Below are positions 37,162 to 44,586 of a DNA stretch of 64,000 nucleotides, one piece after another. How positions within the stretch are numbered: the stretch's first letter is position 1; every line of letters starts with the position of its first letter. The notes beneath the pieces are model-generated. The model was given only the letters and a program-made list of their open reading frames with translations, made no database searches and was not told where the DNA came from. Made by a program: the position numbers and the translations under genes. Source of the DNA: Ruegeria arenilitoris (GTDB lineage Bacteria > Pseudomonadota > Alphaproteobacteria > Rhodobacterales > Rhodobacteraceae); assembly GCF_013035425.1 (NCBI RefSeq), contig NZ_WQHX01000004.1, forward strand, positions 124,001 through 188,000. Reading direction: 5' to 3'.

Positions 37162-37728
37162 ATGAAAAGAACTGTCACAGCCTTAGCATTGATGTTTGCA
37201 ACCACAGTTGCCGCAAGCTCTGAAGAGTGTCCGCCAGCCCCGGATCACACTGCTGGTGTTGATCGGATAATCGATGAGATCCGGAAAGCTGAAAATGAAC
37301 TTGCAGCGCGGGAATTGTCCCAACAGCTTTGGGAGTTTTGGACTGATGCGCCGGACGAAAGTGCTCAAGCCGTGTTGGATCGTGGAATGACTCGAAGAAA
37401 TGCTTGGGACTTGTTGGGAGCGATCGAAGACTTTGACAAGCTTATCGCTTATTGCCCGTCCTATGCCGAGGGTTACAACCAGCGTGCTTTTGCGAATTAC
37501 CTACGGCAAAACTTTCAAGCTGCGCTTGTCGATTTGGATAGGGCGATAGAGCTTTCTCCCAATCACGTTGCGGCGATCAGCGGTCGGGCGCTGACGCTTT
37601 TGGGGCTTCAACGGATTGATGAAGCGCGAGACGCTTTGTCATTGGCGCTGGAACTAAATCCGTGGCTGTCGGAGCGCCATCTCATGGCACCCGGTGGGCC
37701 GCTTGAGCCGCCTGGCCAAGACATTTGA
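37162..37728 (+). CDS. Exported tetratricopeptide-repeat protein
   Basis: A 188-residue protein with a signal peptide (cleavage near AAASS) and at least two to three TPR units between residues about 85 and 165 (AIEDFDKLIAYCPSYAEGYNQRAFANY, then AALVDLDRAIELSPNHVAAISGRA and ARDALSLALELNPW). Two cysteines (EECPP and AYCPS) may form a disulfide. TPRs mediate protein contacts; the partner is unknown. It lies 30 bp behind the Lrp gene and may be read with it. The tail LEPPGQDI is short and polar. Confidence 0.85.
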   Translation: MKRTVTALALMFATTVAASSEECPPAPDHTAGVDRIIDEIRKAENELAARELSQQLWEFWTDAPDESAQAVLDRGMTRRNAWDLLGAIEDFDKLIAYCPSYAEGYNQRAFANYLRQNFQAALVDLDRAIELSPNHVAAISGRALTLLGLQRIDEARDALSLALELNPWLSERHLMAPGGPLEPPGQDI

Positions 37729-37741
37729 TCAACAACGAAAG

Positions 37742-37773
37742 AACGCCCCAAAGATAGTGCTGCGGAGCGTTTT
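37742..37773 (+). terminator. Probable terminator after the TPR gene
   Basis: Imperfect stem AACGCcCC / GGaGCGTT (one mismatch) with a 14-nt loop, followed by TTTTGCG, 14 nt past the stop. The rest of the 245-bp gap up to the kinase gene shows nothing that I can support. Confidence 0.45.
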
Positions 37774-37973
37774 GCGTTTGATCGGTCGCTAGCAGGCTCA
37801 CCTGTTATCTGCTCGTTTGATCGCGATAACTGAAGAACGCGATGTGTCGCCATCGGGCCGGTTGCCGCCCTGATGCTGAATGGCAGAAAACATTGTACGC
37901 AGGTCCTTTGGCTGAGATTTAGCTGAATAGCTAATTCGCACTTTTGGAAATGCCTTTCTTTTCTGGCGGTTGA

Positions 37974-39329
37974 TCAAACACTATTCGTGGGGTGAGCCGA
38001 GGGCCACGTAAGGCATACTTTCAGTCCTCCAAGGGCGGATTGATCAAGTGATAGGTCGCAACCATGCGCCCGTGCCATGCGTTGCGCAATGTTCAAACCC
38101 AGACCGGAACCCGGTTGGTCCGGGTCCAGCCGCCTTCCTCGTTTCAGCACTGATTCATGTTCTGACTCGGGTATGCCCGGGCCATCATCCTCGATGGTCA
38201 GGATCGCGGTTGTGCCGTCTTGCCCGCCGCTCACGATAATTCTGCTTTTGGACCATTTCACTGCATTGTCCAAAAGGTTGCCCATGAGTTCGGTCAGATC
38301 GAACTCGTCGAAGGGCAGGTGAAGCGTTTCGGGTAGGTCGGTAATCCAATGAAGGTGTTCCGCGCCGGGTTGGCGGCCAAACGTCCTCTGCAGGCGCGCG
38401 ACGATCGCACTAGCATCCGCGCGCCGTAGCACCTGCTGGCTGTCACGACTTGATGCCAGCTCTCGCTCTACAATGTGCTGAATAGCGGTGATCTCGGTCA
38501 TCAGGTCGTCGGCGAGACCGTTATGCCCCGACTTCCGCATCTTGCGCTCCACACCGTGCATGATTGTCAACGGGGTTTTGAGGCCATGCGCCAAGTTGCC
38601 TGCGCGGGATCGGGCGCGTTCTAAAGCTTCGGCGTTGGCATCCAGCAACTGGTTCACCTCTTTGACCAACGGCAGAACTTCTGTGGGATAGTCCGAAGAC
38701 AATCGCTGGTCCGGGTACCTCGAGATACGGCTGACTTCGGATCGTACCTTTTGTAACGGGTTCAGCCCCAAACGGACCTGAATCCAGCTTGCAGCCAATA
38801 GAAACAGACCCAACACCGCTAGCCAAATGATCGAATTTGTCGTGAACCTTGAGACCGAGACATCCAGGTCTGCCCGGTCGATGGCAACCGCCAGAAAAAT
38901 CTCACGGCGTATCTCGGCCTCACCTAAGGTGATAACCCAACTGGCCACGGCGACCGTTTCTCCAGAATCCGTAGTGACATCGTCAAAGGAAATCACCCCT
39001 GGTGTTTGAGGTCGATCCAGCATCAGCGGAGCCGCCCAGAATGACGGCGACAGGATAGGTTCGCCGTCGTCGACAAGGACCTGCCAATAATAGCCTGAAA
39101 CTGGTTGCTCGAACCGGGGATCCGAAATGGGTGCGACCTCGACGCTGCCCTCTTCGTCCACACTTACATTGCCGCTCAGCAGTGTGAGATATGTCTCCAA
39201 CTCACCACGGGCACGGTGTTCGAAATAGAGTCGAAAAAGGATGTTGAAAACGATGGCAGTTGCCGCCAGCGCCAGAGTCGTTGTCAGCGCTGCCGCCAGT
39301 AACAGACGCAGGCTCAGCGACATCTTCAT
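37974..39329 (-). CDS. Sensor histidine kinase (PhoQ-like architecture)
   Basis: A 451-residue inner-membrane kinase: TM1 at about 7-32, a periplasmic sensor of about 135 residues, TM2 at about 167-185, HAMP-like linker, then the phospho-acceptor H248 in NLAHGLKTPLTI, N box (NLLDNAVKWS), G1 (DDGPGIP) and G2 (GSGLGLNIA). Its ATG overlaps the response-regulator stop by 4 nt. It is last in a five-gene run with two Ser/Gly-repeat exported proteins and an HPr-kinase-like fusion, so the sensor may monitor those envelope proteins; that is inference. The stimulus is unknown. Confidence 0.94.
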   Translation of the reverse strand: MKMSLSLRLLLAAALTTTLALAATAIVFNILFRLYFEHRARGELETYLTLLSGNVSVDEEGSVEVAPISDPRFEQPVSGYYWQVLVDDGEPILSPSFWAAPLMLDRPQTPGVISFDDVTTDSGETVAVASWVITLGEAEIRREIFLAVAIDRADLDVSVSRFTTNSIIWLAVLGLFLLAASWIQVRLGLNPLQKVRSEVSRISRYPDQRLSSDYPTEVLPLVKEVNQLLDANAEALERARSRAGNLAHGLKTPLTIMHGVERKMRKSGHNGLADDLMTEITAIQHIVERELASSRDSQQVLRRADASAIVARLQRTFGRQPGAEHLHWITDLPETLHLPFDEFDLTELMGNLLDNAVKWSKSRIIVSGGQDGTTAILTIEDDGPGIPESEHESVLKRGRRLDPDQPGSGLGLNIAQRMARAHGCDLSLDQSALGGLKVCLTWPSAHPTNSV

Positions 39330-39991
39330 ATTTCGTCCTCGGCGATTATATACCCGAACCCTCGGCGCGTTTCGATCACGCCACCGCCAATCTTACGGCG
39401 CAGGCGACCTATCAGAACTTCGATCGCATTGCTGTCGGGTTCTTGATCACGATAGTAGATGTTTTCGATTAATTCCTCTTGGGTCACCACCTGACCGCGA
39501 TGGTGCATCAGGTAACTCAGCAGCCGATATTCCAAGGGCGTGACCTTCAAGGGTCTTCCATCAACTGTAACTCGCATCTGGCGCAGGTCGAGCCTGAGCG
39601 ACCCGGCCTCGAGTGTCGTGACTTTCTGCCCGCTGGACCGACGTAATAGTGCTCGTAGACGAGCGACAAGTTCTTCCATTTGAAATGGCTTGCCCAGATA
39701 ATCGTCCGCACCCGCGTCGATACCTTCGACACGTTCATTCCAGTTTGCCCGCGCCGTCAGAAGGATAACGGGTAGTTCCAGCCCCTCATTGCGCCAATTC
39801 CGCAGGACCGACAACCCGTCGCGCTTGGGCAGGCCGATATCCAGAATCGCGGCAGCGTAGTTCTCGGTGCTGCCCAGGAACCAGCCTTCTTCGCCATCGC
39901 AGGCGATCTCTGGGATCAACCCTTCGCCCTCCAGAACATCCGCGATCAACTCGGCGATCTTATGTTCATCCTCTACGATCAGAATACGCAT
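39326..39991 (-). CDS. OmpR/PhoP-family response regulator
   Basis: A 221-residue transcription factor. Receiver domain with E7/D8, phospho-acceptor D51 (ILDIGLPKRDG), T/A switch in LLTARAN and K101-region (GKPFQMEEL), then a winged helix output domain (LKVTPLEYRLLSYLMHHRGQVV... with VLIGRLRRKI recognition helix). It starts directly after the PepSY gene stop and overlaps the kinase gene by 4 nt, so the pair is cognate. Targets are unknown; self-regulation of the operon is plausible. Confidence 0.95.
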   Translation of the reverse strand: MRILIVEDEHKIAELIADVLEGEGLIPEIACDGEEGWFLGSTENYAAAILDIGLPKRDGLSVLRNWRNEGLELPVILLTARANWNERVEGIDAGADDYLGKPFQMEELVARLRALLRRSSGQKVTTLEAGSLRLDLRQMRVTVDGRPLKVTPLEYRLLSYLMHHRGQVVTQEELIENIYYRDQEPDSNAIEVLIGRLRRKIGGGVIETRRGFGYIIAEDEI

Positions 39992-40633
39992 TCAACATGC
40001 CTGCATGTTTGTGATGCGACCCGAACCCGCATCGACAGTGACTGAGACCACCGCCCCCTTCGAGTCAACGATCAGCACTTGAAAAATAGGTCTGCCACGC
40101 GTTTCAGGAAACCCGACCTGCAATAATTTTCCCGGGCGTCGGGCTTGAACTTTACCAAGAACTTCCTGCAGAGGTCTTGCATCACCACGTGCAATGGCGC
40201 GTTGCGCGCGCTTGTAGTCCTGGCGTGAGATCTGGGCGCTACCCGACATGGACGAAGAACGACAGGTACCGGGCCCGCGTGGTCCGCTCTTTCTGCCCGA
40301 AGTGTCGTCGTCTCGCGTTGAGCCCGACTGTGACGGGCCACTGGGGGCGCTGGAACCAGACGCGCTCGAGGCACCACTGCCACCCGACGCACCACTGGTC
40401 CCGGATGCACCGCTAGACCCCGATGCACCACTGGACCCGGATGCACCACTGGATCCCGACGAGCCGCTAGACCCTGAACCACCGCTGGACCCTGAGGAGC
40501 CGCTGGTCCCTGAACTCGCCGACACTCTGGCCTCGCTCATCCCAATCAATGCAGGGGCCATGTAGGCTGTAGTGGCGCCAATGCCAAGGCGGACCAGCGC
40601 CGCCCGACGGGATATGTGGTTCGCTCTGCTCAT
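39992..40633 (-). CDS. Tat-type exported Ser/Gly-repeat protein with C-terminal PepSY domain
   Basis: A 213-residue protein. The N-terminus has a twin-arginine signal (SRRAALVRLG, R9-R10, then a hydrophobic stretch to about 37). Residues 40-106 are low-complexity SSG/ASG repeats. After a polar linker with Cys124 comes a PepSY-like domain (about 136-209; SRQDYKRAQRAIARGDARPL... then FQVLIVDSKGAVVSVTVDAGSGRI) ending in a terminal Cys213. PepSY proteins next to two-component genes are often modulators of the sensor. It is joined to the upstream kinase-PqqD gene by an ATGA overlap. The repeat half resembles that of the gene at 41998-42474. Confidence 0.88.
   Translation of the reverse strand: MSRANHISRRAALVRLGIGATTAYMAPALIGMSEARVSASSGTSGSSGSSGGSGSSGSSGSSGASGSSGASGSSGASGTSGASGGSGASSASGSSAPSGPSQSGSTRDDDTSGRKSGPRGPGTCRSSSMSGSAQISRQDYKRAQRAIARGDARPLQEVLGKVQARRPGKLLQVGFPETRGRPIFQVLIVDSKGAVVSVTVDAGSGRITNMQAC
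40337..40516 (-). repeat. Ser/Gly-codon tandem repeat array in the PepSY gene
   Basis: About 180 bp of degenerate 9- and 18-bp units encoding SSG, ASG and TSG tripeptides (on the plus strand seen as repeated CCACTGGAYCCYGATGCA-like blocks). Unit identity falls toward the ends. Confidence 0.85.
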
Positions 40634-41871
40634 TGAGCAACCACATCCTCCTCCAAAGGAATAATTAACTGTGCCTTCGCAAGTTCACGCATCAGACGGT
40701 CACAGTCGGTGAGAATCTGATCCCTCGCAACATCCGGAAAGGCCGCTGCCAGAATTTCAATAATCTCATCCAGTTCAATTGGTTCTTCCAATAAGCCCCA
40801 GATCGCAGAAGACATGGGGTTCAAGCGAAATATACCGATCCCGTCCTGATCAGCTAGAAAGCGGTCCTCACCGGCTTTTGTTTGCGTCACGCCGGGGGTC
40901 TGCACATAGTTTTTGTCCCGCAAGAAATCCGCGGCGCCTCGTTCCAACATGTCGAGTGGAGCTTGCCTTGCGTTCTGCATTGTGTCGGCAATCCGTGCGA
41001 CTGGAAGGGCGGAAAGCTTGGGGTGTGACGCGAGATATTCTGCAGCCTCCTCGGCGGAGTTGTAACTAAGGCGATAGATTGGCAAATGCCGAGAAATCAA
41101 ATCTATCGAGCGAAGGATGGCGCCAGAATGGCGCGTTCGGGCGAAATTTTGAGTGATTAGACCGGCGAGCGCTTCTTCGTGTGAAATGGCGGCCAGTTCA
41201 GGGTGGGTCGGCACGTCGCGACGGTCCAGCACAACTATCGCTCCAAGTGGCAGTTGTGCGCCCCAGGGTGCGATCGGAAGGTCAGCAAGGTATTTGTACT
41301 GGCGGTTCGAAGGACCCTTGTTGTTGGCAACCCATTCGTCAAAAGCGTTACTAAACCCTTCCGGCACGGGCAGGCGCAGGCGCGGAAGAACTCCGTTCGC
41401 GATGCCAACGCACTCACGGGTTACATCATCCACCCGGATTGGCAGAAAATCATCGGTGTAGATCGGCAATCCCAGGCGAGCCAGAGCAATCGCAAGTGTA
41501 CTTTTTCCTGCCCGACGTGCATTGGGAAACACCACGAGACGCCCACCGAAATCAACTGCGGCGGTATGCAGGCATAACAGTCGGGGTTCAGAGCGCAGTC
41601 TCTCCCATGCCATCTCCGCTACGACATCGCACAATGCGTTTACCTCATTCCAAATCCGGGGGGACTCAGGCGCATCCGCGCAGACCACCTCCCAGCGTTC
41701 CCTTGGGGCGGGGCGTATCGTTACGAATGGCTCTTTGTCGGATTTGGCGGGCTCCATATGGTGTGGCCAGGCCGTCAGTATTGTCGACATCGTCGCCGCA
41801 ATTTTTGAAGCACCGTCAAGCGCGATCGGATGATCTAAACCCTCAAAGTGCACATGCTGTGTATCCACCAC
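40630..41871 (-). CDS. HPr-kinase-like P-loop protein fused to a PqqD-like (RRE) domain
   Basis: A 413-residue cytosolic protein. Residues about 100-270 match the HprK C-terminal fold: LHTAAVDFGGRLVVF leads into the P-loop PNARRAGKST (116-125) and the second motif YTDDF with D140-D141. Residues about 324-405 are a PqqD-like domain (RLNPMSSAIWGLLEEPIELDEIIEIL), which in RiPP systems binds a precursor's leader. HPr-kinase homologues phosphorylate Ser on HPr or on some lasso precursors; here the Ser-rich neighbours are obvious candidate substrates, which is inference. The start is GTG 41871 with a weak GGGAA site. No cyclase, protease or radical-SAM gene is near. Confidence 0.82.
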   Translation of the reverse strand: MVDTQHVHFEGLDHPIALDGASKIAATMSTILTAWPHHMEPAKSDKEPFVTIRPAPRERWEVVCADAPESPRIWNEVNALCDVVAEMAWERLRSEPRLLCLHTAAVDFGGRLVVFPNARRAGKSTLAIALARLGLPIYTDDFLPIRVDDVTRECVGIANGVLPRLRLPVPEGFSNAFDEWVANNKGPSNRQYKYLADLPIAPWGAQLPLGAIVVLDRRDVPTHPELAAISHEEALAGLITQNFARTRHSGAILRSIDLISRHLPIYRLSYNSAEEAAEYLASHPKLSALPVARIADTMQNARQAPLDMLERGAADFLRDKNYVQTPGVTQTKAGEDRFLADQDGIGIFRLNPMSSAIWGLLEEPIELDEIIEILAAAFPDVARDQILTDCDRLMRELAKAQLIIPLEEDVVAQ

Positions 41872-41933
41872 GTTTCGTTCCCAAGCTGCCGGATATCATG
41901 CTAGCGAAATTCCCCCATGCATCAATGCAATCA

Positions 41934-41964
41934 GGTCTGCCCGTGTATCATACAAGGGCAGACC
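41934..41964 (-). promoter_or_regulatory. Long hairpin between the Ser/Gly-repeat gene and the kinase gene
   Basis: 31-nt inverted repeat: outer arms GGTCTGCCC / GGGCAGACC (9 bp), one mismatch, inner arms TGTAT / ATACA with a single-base centre. It sits in the 126-bp gap, 34 nt after the repeat-protein stop. No T tract follows on the minus strand, so it looks like an attenuator or mRNA-stabilising stem, not a full terminator. Confidence 0.7.
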
Positions 41965-41997
41965 GACGTTAATGTAAGAAAAACTTCGATCAGCTTA

Positions 41998-42474
41998 TTA
42001 GCTGCAAACGGAAACGCCGTCGCCGCGGTCAACAACTGTTCCACCGCCACCCTCGCATTCCTCACGGGTGATTGTTTTCGGTCTGCTGGCCCCGCTGGCG
42101 ACTGAGGCAGCGCTGGCAACCGATGCTGCGCTGGCAACCGATGCAGCGCTGGCCTTTGATGCCGCACTGGCCTCCGATGCTGCGCTTCCTTTACTGGCTC
42201 CGCTTGAGCCCGAAGATCCTGAACTGCCGCTGGAGCCACTGGAACCCGACGACCCTGAACTGCCACTGGAACCGCTCGAACCGCTTGAGCGGCCACCGGA
42301 TGCCCCTCCCGATCCGCCGCCTGAACCACCCCCAGACCCACCGCTTGAGCCCGAAGATGCATGTGCCATAGAAAGCGGAGTCAGCGCTGGTACCGAGTAG
42401 GCCACCAACGCAAGCCCGCCAATTTTAGTCAATGCCTTGCGCCGGGAGAGCGACTTTTCTGTTTTGTCAGACAT
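41998..42474 (-). CDS. Tat-type exported Ser/Gly/Ala-repeat protein with a two-cysteine tail
   Basis: A 158-residue protein. A twin-arginine signal (SRRKALTKIG, R11-R12) is followed by a hydrophobic stretch and a likely cleavage after AHA (37-39). Then come SGG repeats (40-61), a nearly pure SSG run (63-92) and an Ala/Ser hexapeptide array (ASAASV type, 97-130). The last 28 residues, with C140 and C157 in EECEGGGGTVVDRGDGVSVCS-like context, look like a small folded tail. About half of the mature chain is Ser. AAAGGAA precedes the ATG. It heads the run leading to the kinase-PqqD fusion. I know no characterised homologue. Confidence 0.82.
   Translation of the reverse strand: MSDKTEKSLSRRKALTKIGGLALVAYSVPALTPLSMAHASSGSSGGSGGGSGGGSGGASGGRSSGSSGSSGSSGSSGSSGSSGSSGSSGSSGASKGSAASEASAASKASAASVASAASVASAASVASGASRPKTITREECEGGGGTVVDRGDGVSVCS
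42085..42357 (-). repeat. Tandem SGG/SSG and ASAASV coding repeats
   Basis: About 270 bp: 9-bp units coding SSG (roughly ten copies) and 18-bp units coding ASAASV (about four copies, plus-strand unit GCGCTGGCAACCGATGCT-like). The two parts are distinct arrays placed end to end. Confidence 0.88.
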
Positions 42475-42503
42475 CTGTTCGTTCCTTTACATATCGTTCC
42501 CAA

Positions 42504-42518
42504 CGTGCGGAAAGCACG
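42504..42518 (-). promoter_or_regulatory. Small hairpin in the leader of the Ser/Gly/Ala-repeat gene
   Basis: CGTGC-GGAAA-GCACG, 5-bp arms, about 30 nt before the ATG at 42474. It could form in the mRNA leader. The remainder of the 221-bp gap to the GT-C-like gene has nothing else that I can support. Confidence 0.3.
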
Positions 42519-42695
42519 CCTCAGCTCTTTGTTAACAGCTATCATCTTTCATCACGGTGAATGCACTTGTCAGCGTTTTGTCAGGCTTCGATTATTATCG
42601 CCCATCTGACTTTGTTACAGGTATTTGCTGCCTGCGCTGCTGTCTTGCCAATTACAACATGTGCAGCGAAGACCGAAATTAAACTTTCGCCCAAG

Positions 42696-44144
42696 TTACG
42701 GGGCGTGAGCCCGATAGACCTGATAAGACCCAGTGTTGGCAAAAACCAAGTCGATGCTCCAGCCGGCAAATCTGAATTCGGTTTCCAAATTCTTCCAATA
42801 GTGTTCGTCCAGAATGACCAAGTATTCGACCCCGTTTACCCGCGCAATTTCATCCAAGGCGCGCCAACGTTCCGCCCCGTTTGTCGGATCGCTGTAAGTT
42901 TCGTGATATGAAATTGCATCAGGGGATTTCAGTCCAACAAGATCAACGAATTTGAATTCGGTGGGGACCGAGGGGTTCGATAAGCGCCACGGAATATAAC
43001 CCGCGTCGTGAATTCCGATAACGGAGTTAGGTGGCAAGTTTTCGGCGATCCAGTTGGTAGCCAATTCCCTCTTTTGGCCCACATTTCTCCAGCCATCAGC
43101 ATAGTTCGGCCAGAATCTCGTGGCGAAGATCAACACGGAAAACACGGTCGCGATCACGAAGACCAGATCGCCACGTTTCCATTTTGCCAGAAAAGCCGCC
43201 CATCCAATGATGGCGACCGGCAGGAACGGATACAAGTATCTAAAATTGTTATGGTTCAGCGCACCCGGCAGTTTAAGTGCGGCTGATAAAGCGACCGCCA
43301 GGAAAAAGACCAAAGCGACCCATCCTCCGCGTAAGAGTGGAGCAAAAACCAAACCTGCAAAAATCAGGACCAGATCGTTTTTCCAAACGGCGCTCAATGC
43401 AATCAGTAATCGGTTAAAAAATACTTCACCTTTGTCGGCGAAAAAAACTTCTTTTGCGCCTGCCGTGTCCGGGAGAATGCCACCGAGCGTCAAGAAGCTT
43501 ATTAACGCCAGAACGCCATAGGTCACTGCTGATGTGGCAAAAAAAATAGTTGTCGACCGAAGATCTATGGGACGGACAGCTACAATAGATACGAAAAATA
43601 AGGCTGACAAAACATAGAACTCTGGCCTTATGAACGGCATGGCCCCAACCAGAATTGCAAGTGCCAGATATTTTTGCGTGTGCCGGAAGTAGAATGCCCA
43701 AACAATCGCGGCCATGGCCATTCCGGTTTCGAGGCCATTCATTAATTGAAACCACGCGAACCCCAGAGATATACCCGCGACAGTCCCCGAGGCAGCAATG
43801 ATCCTGGATGAAGACACTGAGAACAGAAAAATCCAAAGGCCTACGGCATACAGCGCGGCGCTGGTGAACCCCAGGGTCAGACTTGCAACAGGTGTATCTA
43901 CAATCAGCGATAGCAGGGCCATTGACAAAAAATGAACCAAACTGGTCGCGCCGGTTGGAGCAGCGTTCCCGAATAGATCGGTGCGGTCAGTTAAAAAGGT
44001 GTCAACGTTGCCGATAGTGATGTAGGCATCATCAAGCGGAAACCAGATGTTCTGCTGCTGCTGCAAGGTCAGTAACGCAACACACAGAAAAAACACCGCG
44101 GGTACCGAAATTGCCGCAGCATTCTTTGCGATATTGTTATTCAT
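42696..44144 (-). CDS. Polytopic membrane protein resembling GT-C glycosyltransferases
   Basis: A 482-residue protein with roughly ten membrane helices and a C-terminal soluble domain of about 130 residues. After the first helix comes FPLDDAYI, an Asp-Asp motif in the position typical of GT-C enzymes that use lipid-linked sugars; the C-terminal domain has ATNWIAENLPPNSVIGIHDAGYIPW and LVGLKSPD. Similar proteins are annotated as uncharacterised or mannosyltransferase-like. ATG 44144 is chosen over an in-frame TTG. It stands alone between the repeat-protein operon and a tRNA gene; acceptor and sugar are unknown. Confidence 0.7.
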   Translation of the reverse strand: MNNNIAKNAAAISVPAVFFLCVALLTLQQQQNIWFPLDDAYITIGNVDTFLTDRTDLFGNAAPTGATSLVHFLSMALLSLIVDTPVASLTLGFTSAALYAVGLWIFLFSVSSSRIIAASGTVAGISLGFAWFQLMNGLETGMAMAAIVWAFYFRHTQKYLALAILVGAMPFIRPEFYVLSALFFVSIVAVRPIDLRSTTIFFATSAVTYGVLALISFLTLGGILPDTAGAKEVFFADKGEVFFNRLLIALSAVWKNDLVLIFAGLVFAPLLRGGWVALVFFLAVALSAALKLPGALNHNNFRYLYPFLPVAIIGWAAFLAKWKRGDLVFVIATVFSVLIFATRFWPNYADGWRNVGQKRELATNWIAENLPPNSVIGIHDAGYIPWRLSNPSVPTEFKFVDLVGLKSPDAISYHETYSDPTNGAERWRALDEIARVNGVEYLVILDEHYWKNLETEFRFAGWSIDLVFANTGSYQVYRAHAP

Positions 44145-44352
44145 AGCCTGCAATCCGGGTGTTCATGCCCTTCAAAAATACTTCTTTTGCACCGTAATCT
44201 AGGAGCCTAGGCACCAGAGTTGTAAGATTTGACCAGCCAATCCAAAGAATGTTGGCAAACGTGTCATTGGTGCCGCTCTTTGAAGCGTGAGGAGAAATCG
44301 AACTTCCCGCTTGACGATGGGCGGCACATAAAATAATCAGCCACAACGTTGA

Positions 44353-44426
44353 GCGGGTATAGCTTAATGGTAAAGCCCCTGCCTTCCAAGCAGGCTATGT
44401 CGGTTCGATTCCGTCTACCCGCTCCA
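44353..44426 (+). tRNA. tRNA-Gly (anticodon UCC)
   Basis: 74-nt cloverleaf with encoded CCA. Acceptor arms GCGGGTA / TACCCGC, D arm GCTTAATGGTAAAGC, anticodon stem CCTGC / GCAGG with loop CTTCCAA (anticodon TCC), T arm with GGTTCGATTCC. It reads GGA and GGG codons. The ~200 bp upstream holds its promoter; no integrase or att duplication is seen. Confidence 0.95.
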
Positions 44427-44586
44427 GCTCAGCTTTTAGCATTCTAACAACGCTTTTCTTGCGCCATATGACCCTTTTTGGGTCTCTGGGCAACGTTGTC
44501 GCCTTGACCCCGGGTGCCCCTGCCGCCAAGAAGAATCGATACGTGGGGGTCGCCACGGACACGTAATCAGGAAACAAGGGCCAGAC

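Noticed and set aside
40248..40565. Open plus-strand frame coding a Pro/Asp/Leu repeat protein opposite the PepSY gene
   Set aside because: It is the complement of the Ser/Gly codon repeat; repetitive DNA opens all frames. The minus-strand frame has a signal peptide, a domain and operon coupling.
42085..42357. Possible CRISPR array because of short tandem units
   Set aside because: Units are contiguous, coding and without unique spacers.
42068..42400. Open plus-strand frame rich in Ala/Leu/Pro opposite the Ser/Gly/Ala gene
   Set aside because: Same artefact of the repeat array; no ribosome site, no non-repetitive domain.
44137..44346. A 69-residue minus-strand frame between the GT-C-like gene and tRNA-Gly
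   Set aside because: No recognisable domain or ribosome site. A short match to 'GAKEVF' in the adjacent gene is too little to call a duplication or remnant.
44353..44426. tRNA-Gly as an integration site for a mobile element
   Set aside because: No integrase, repeated 3' tRNA end or compositional break is seen nearby.
44470..44484. Hairpin GACCC-TTTTT-GGGTC as terminator after tRNA-Gly
   Set aside because: Only 5 bp and no T tract after it; kept as unassigned.
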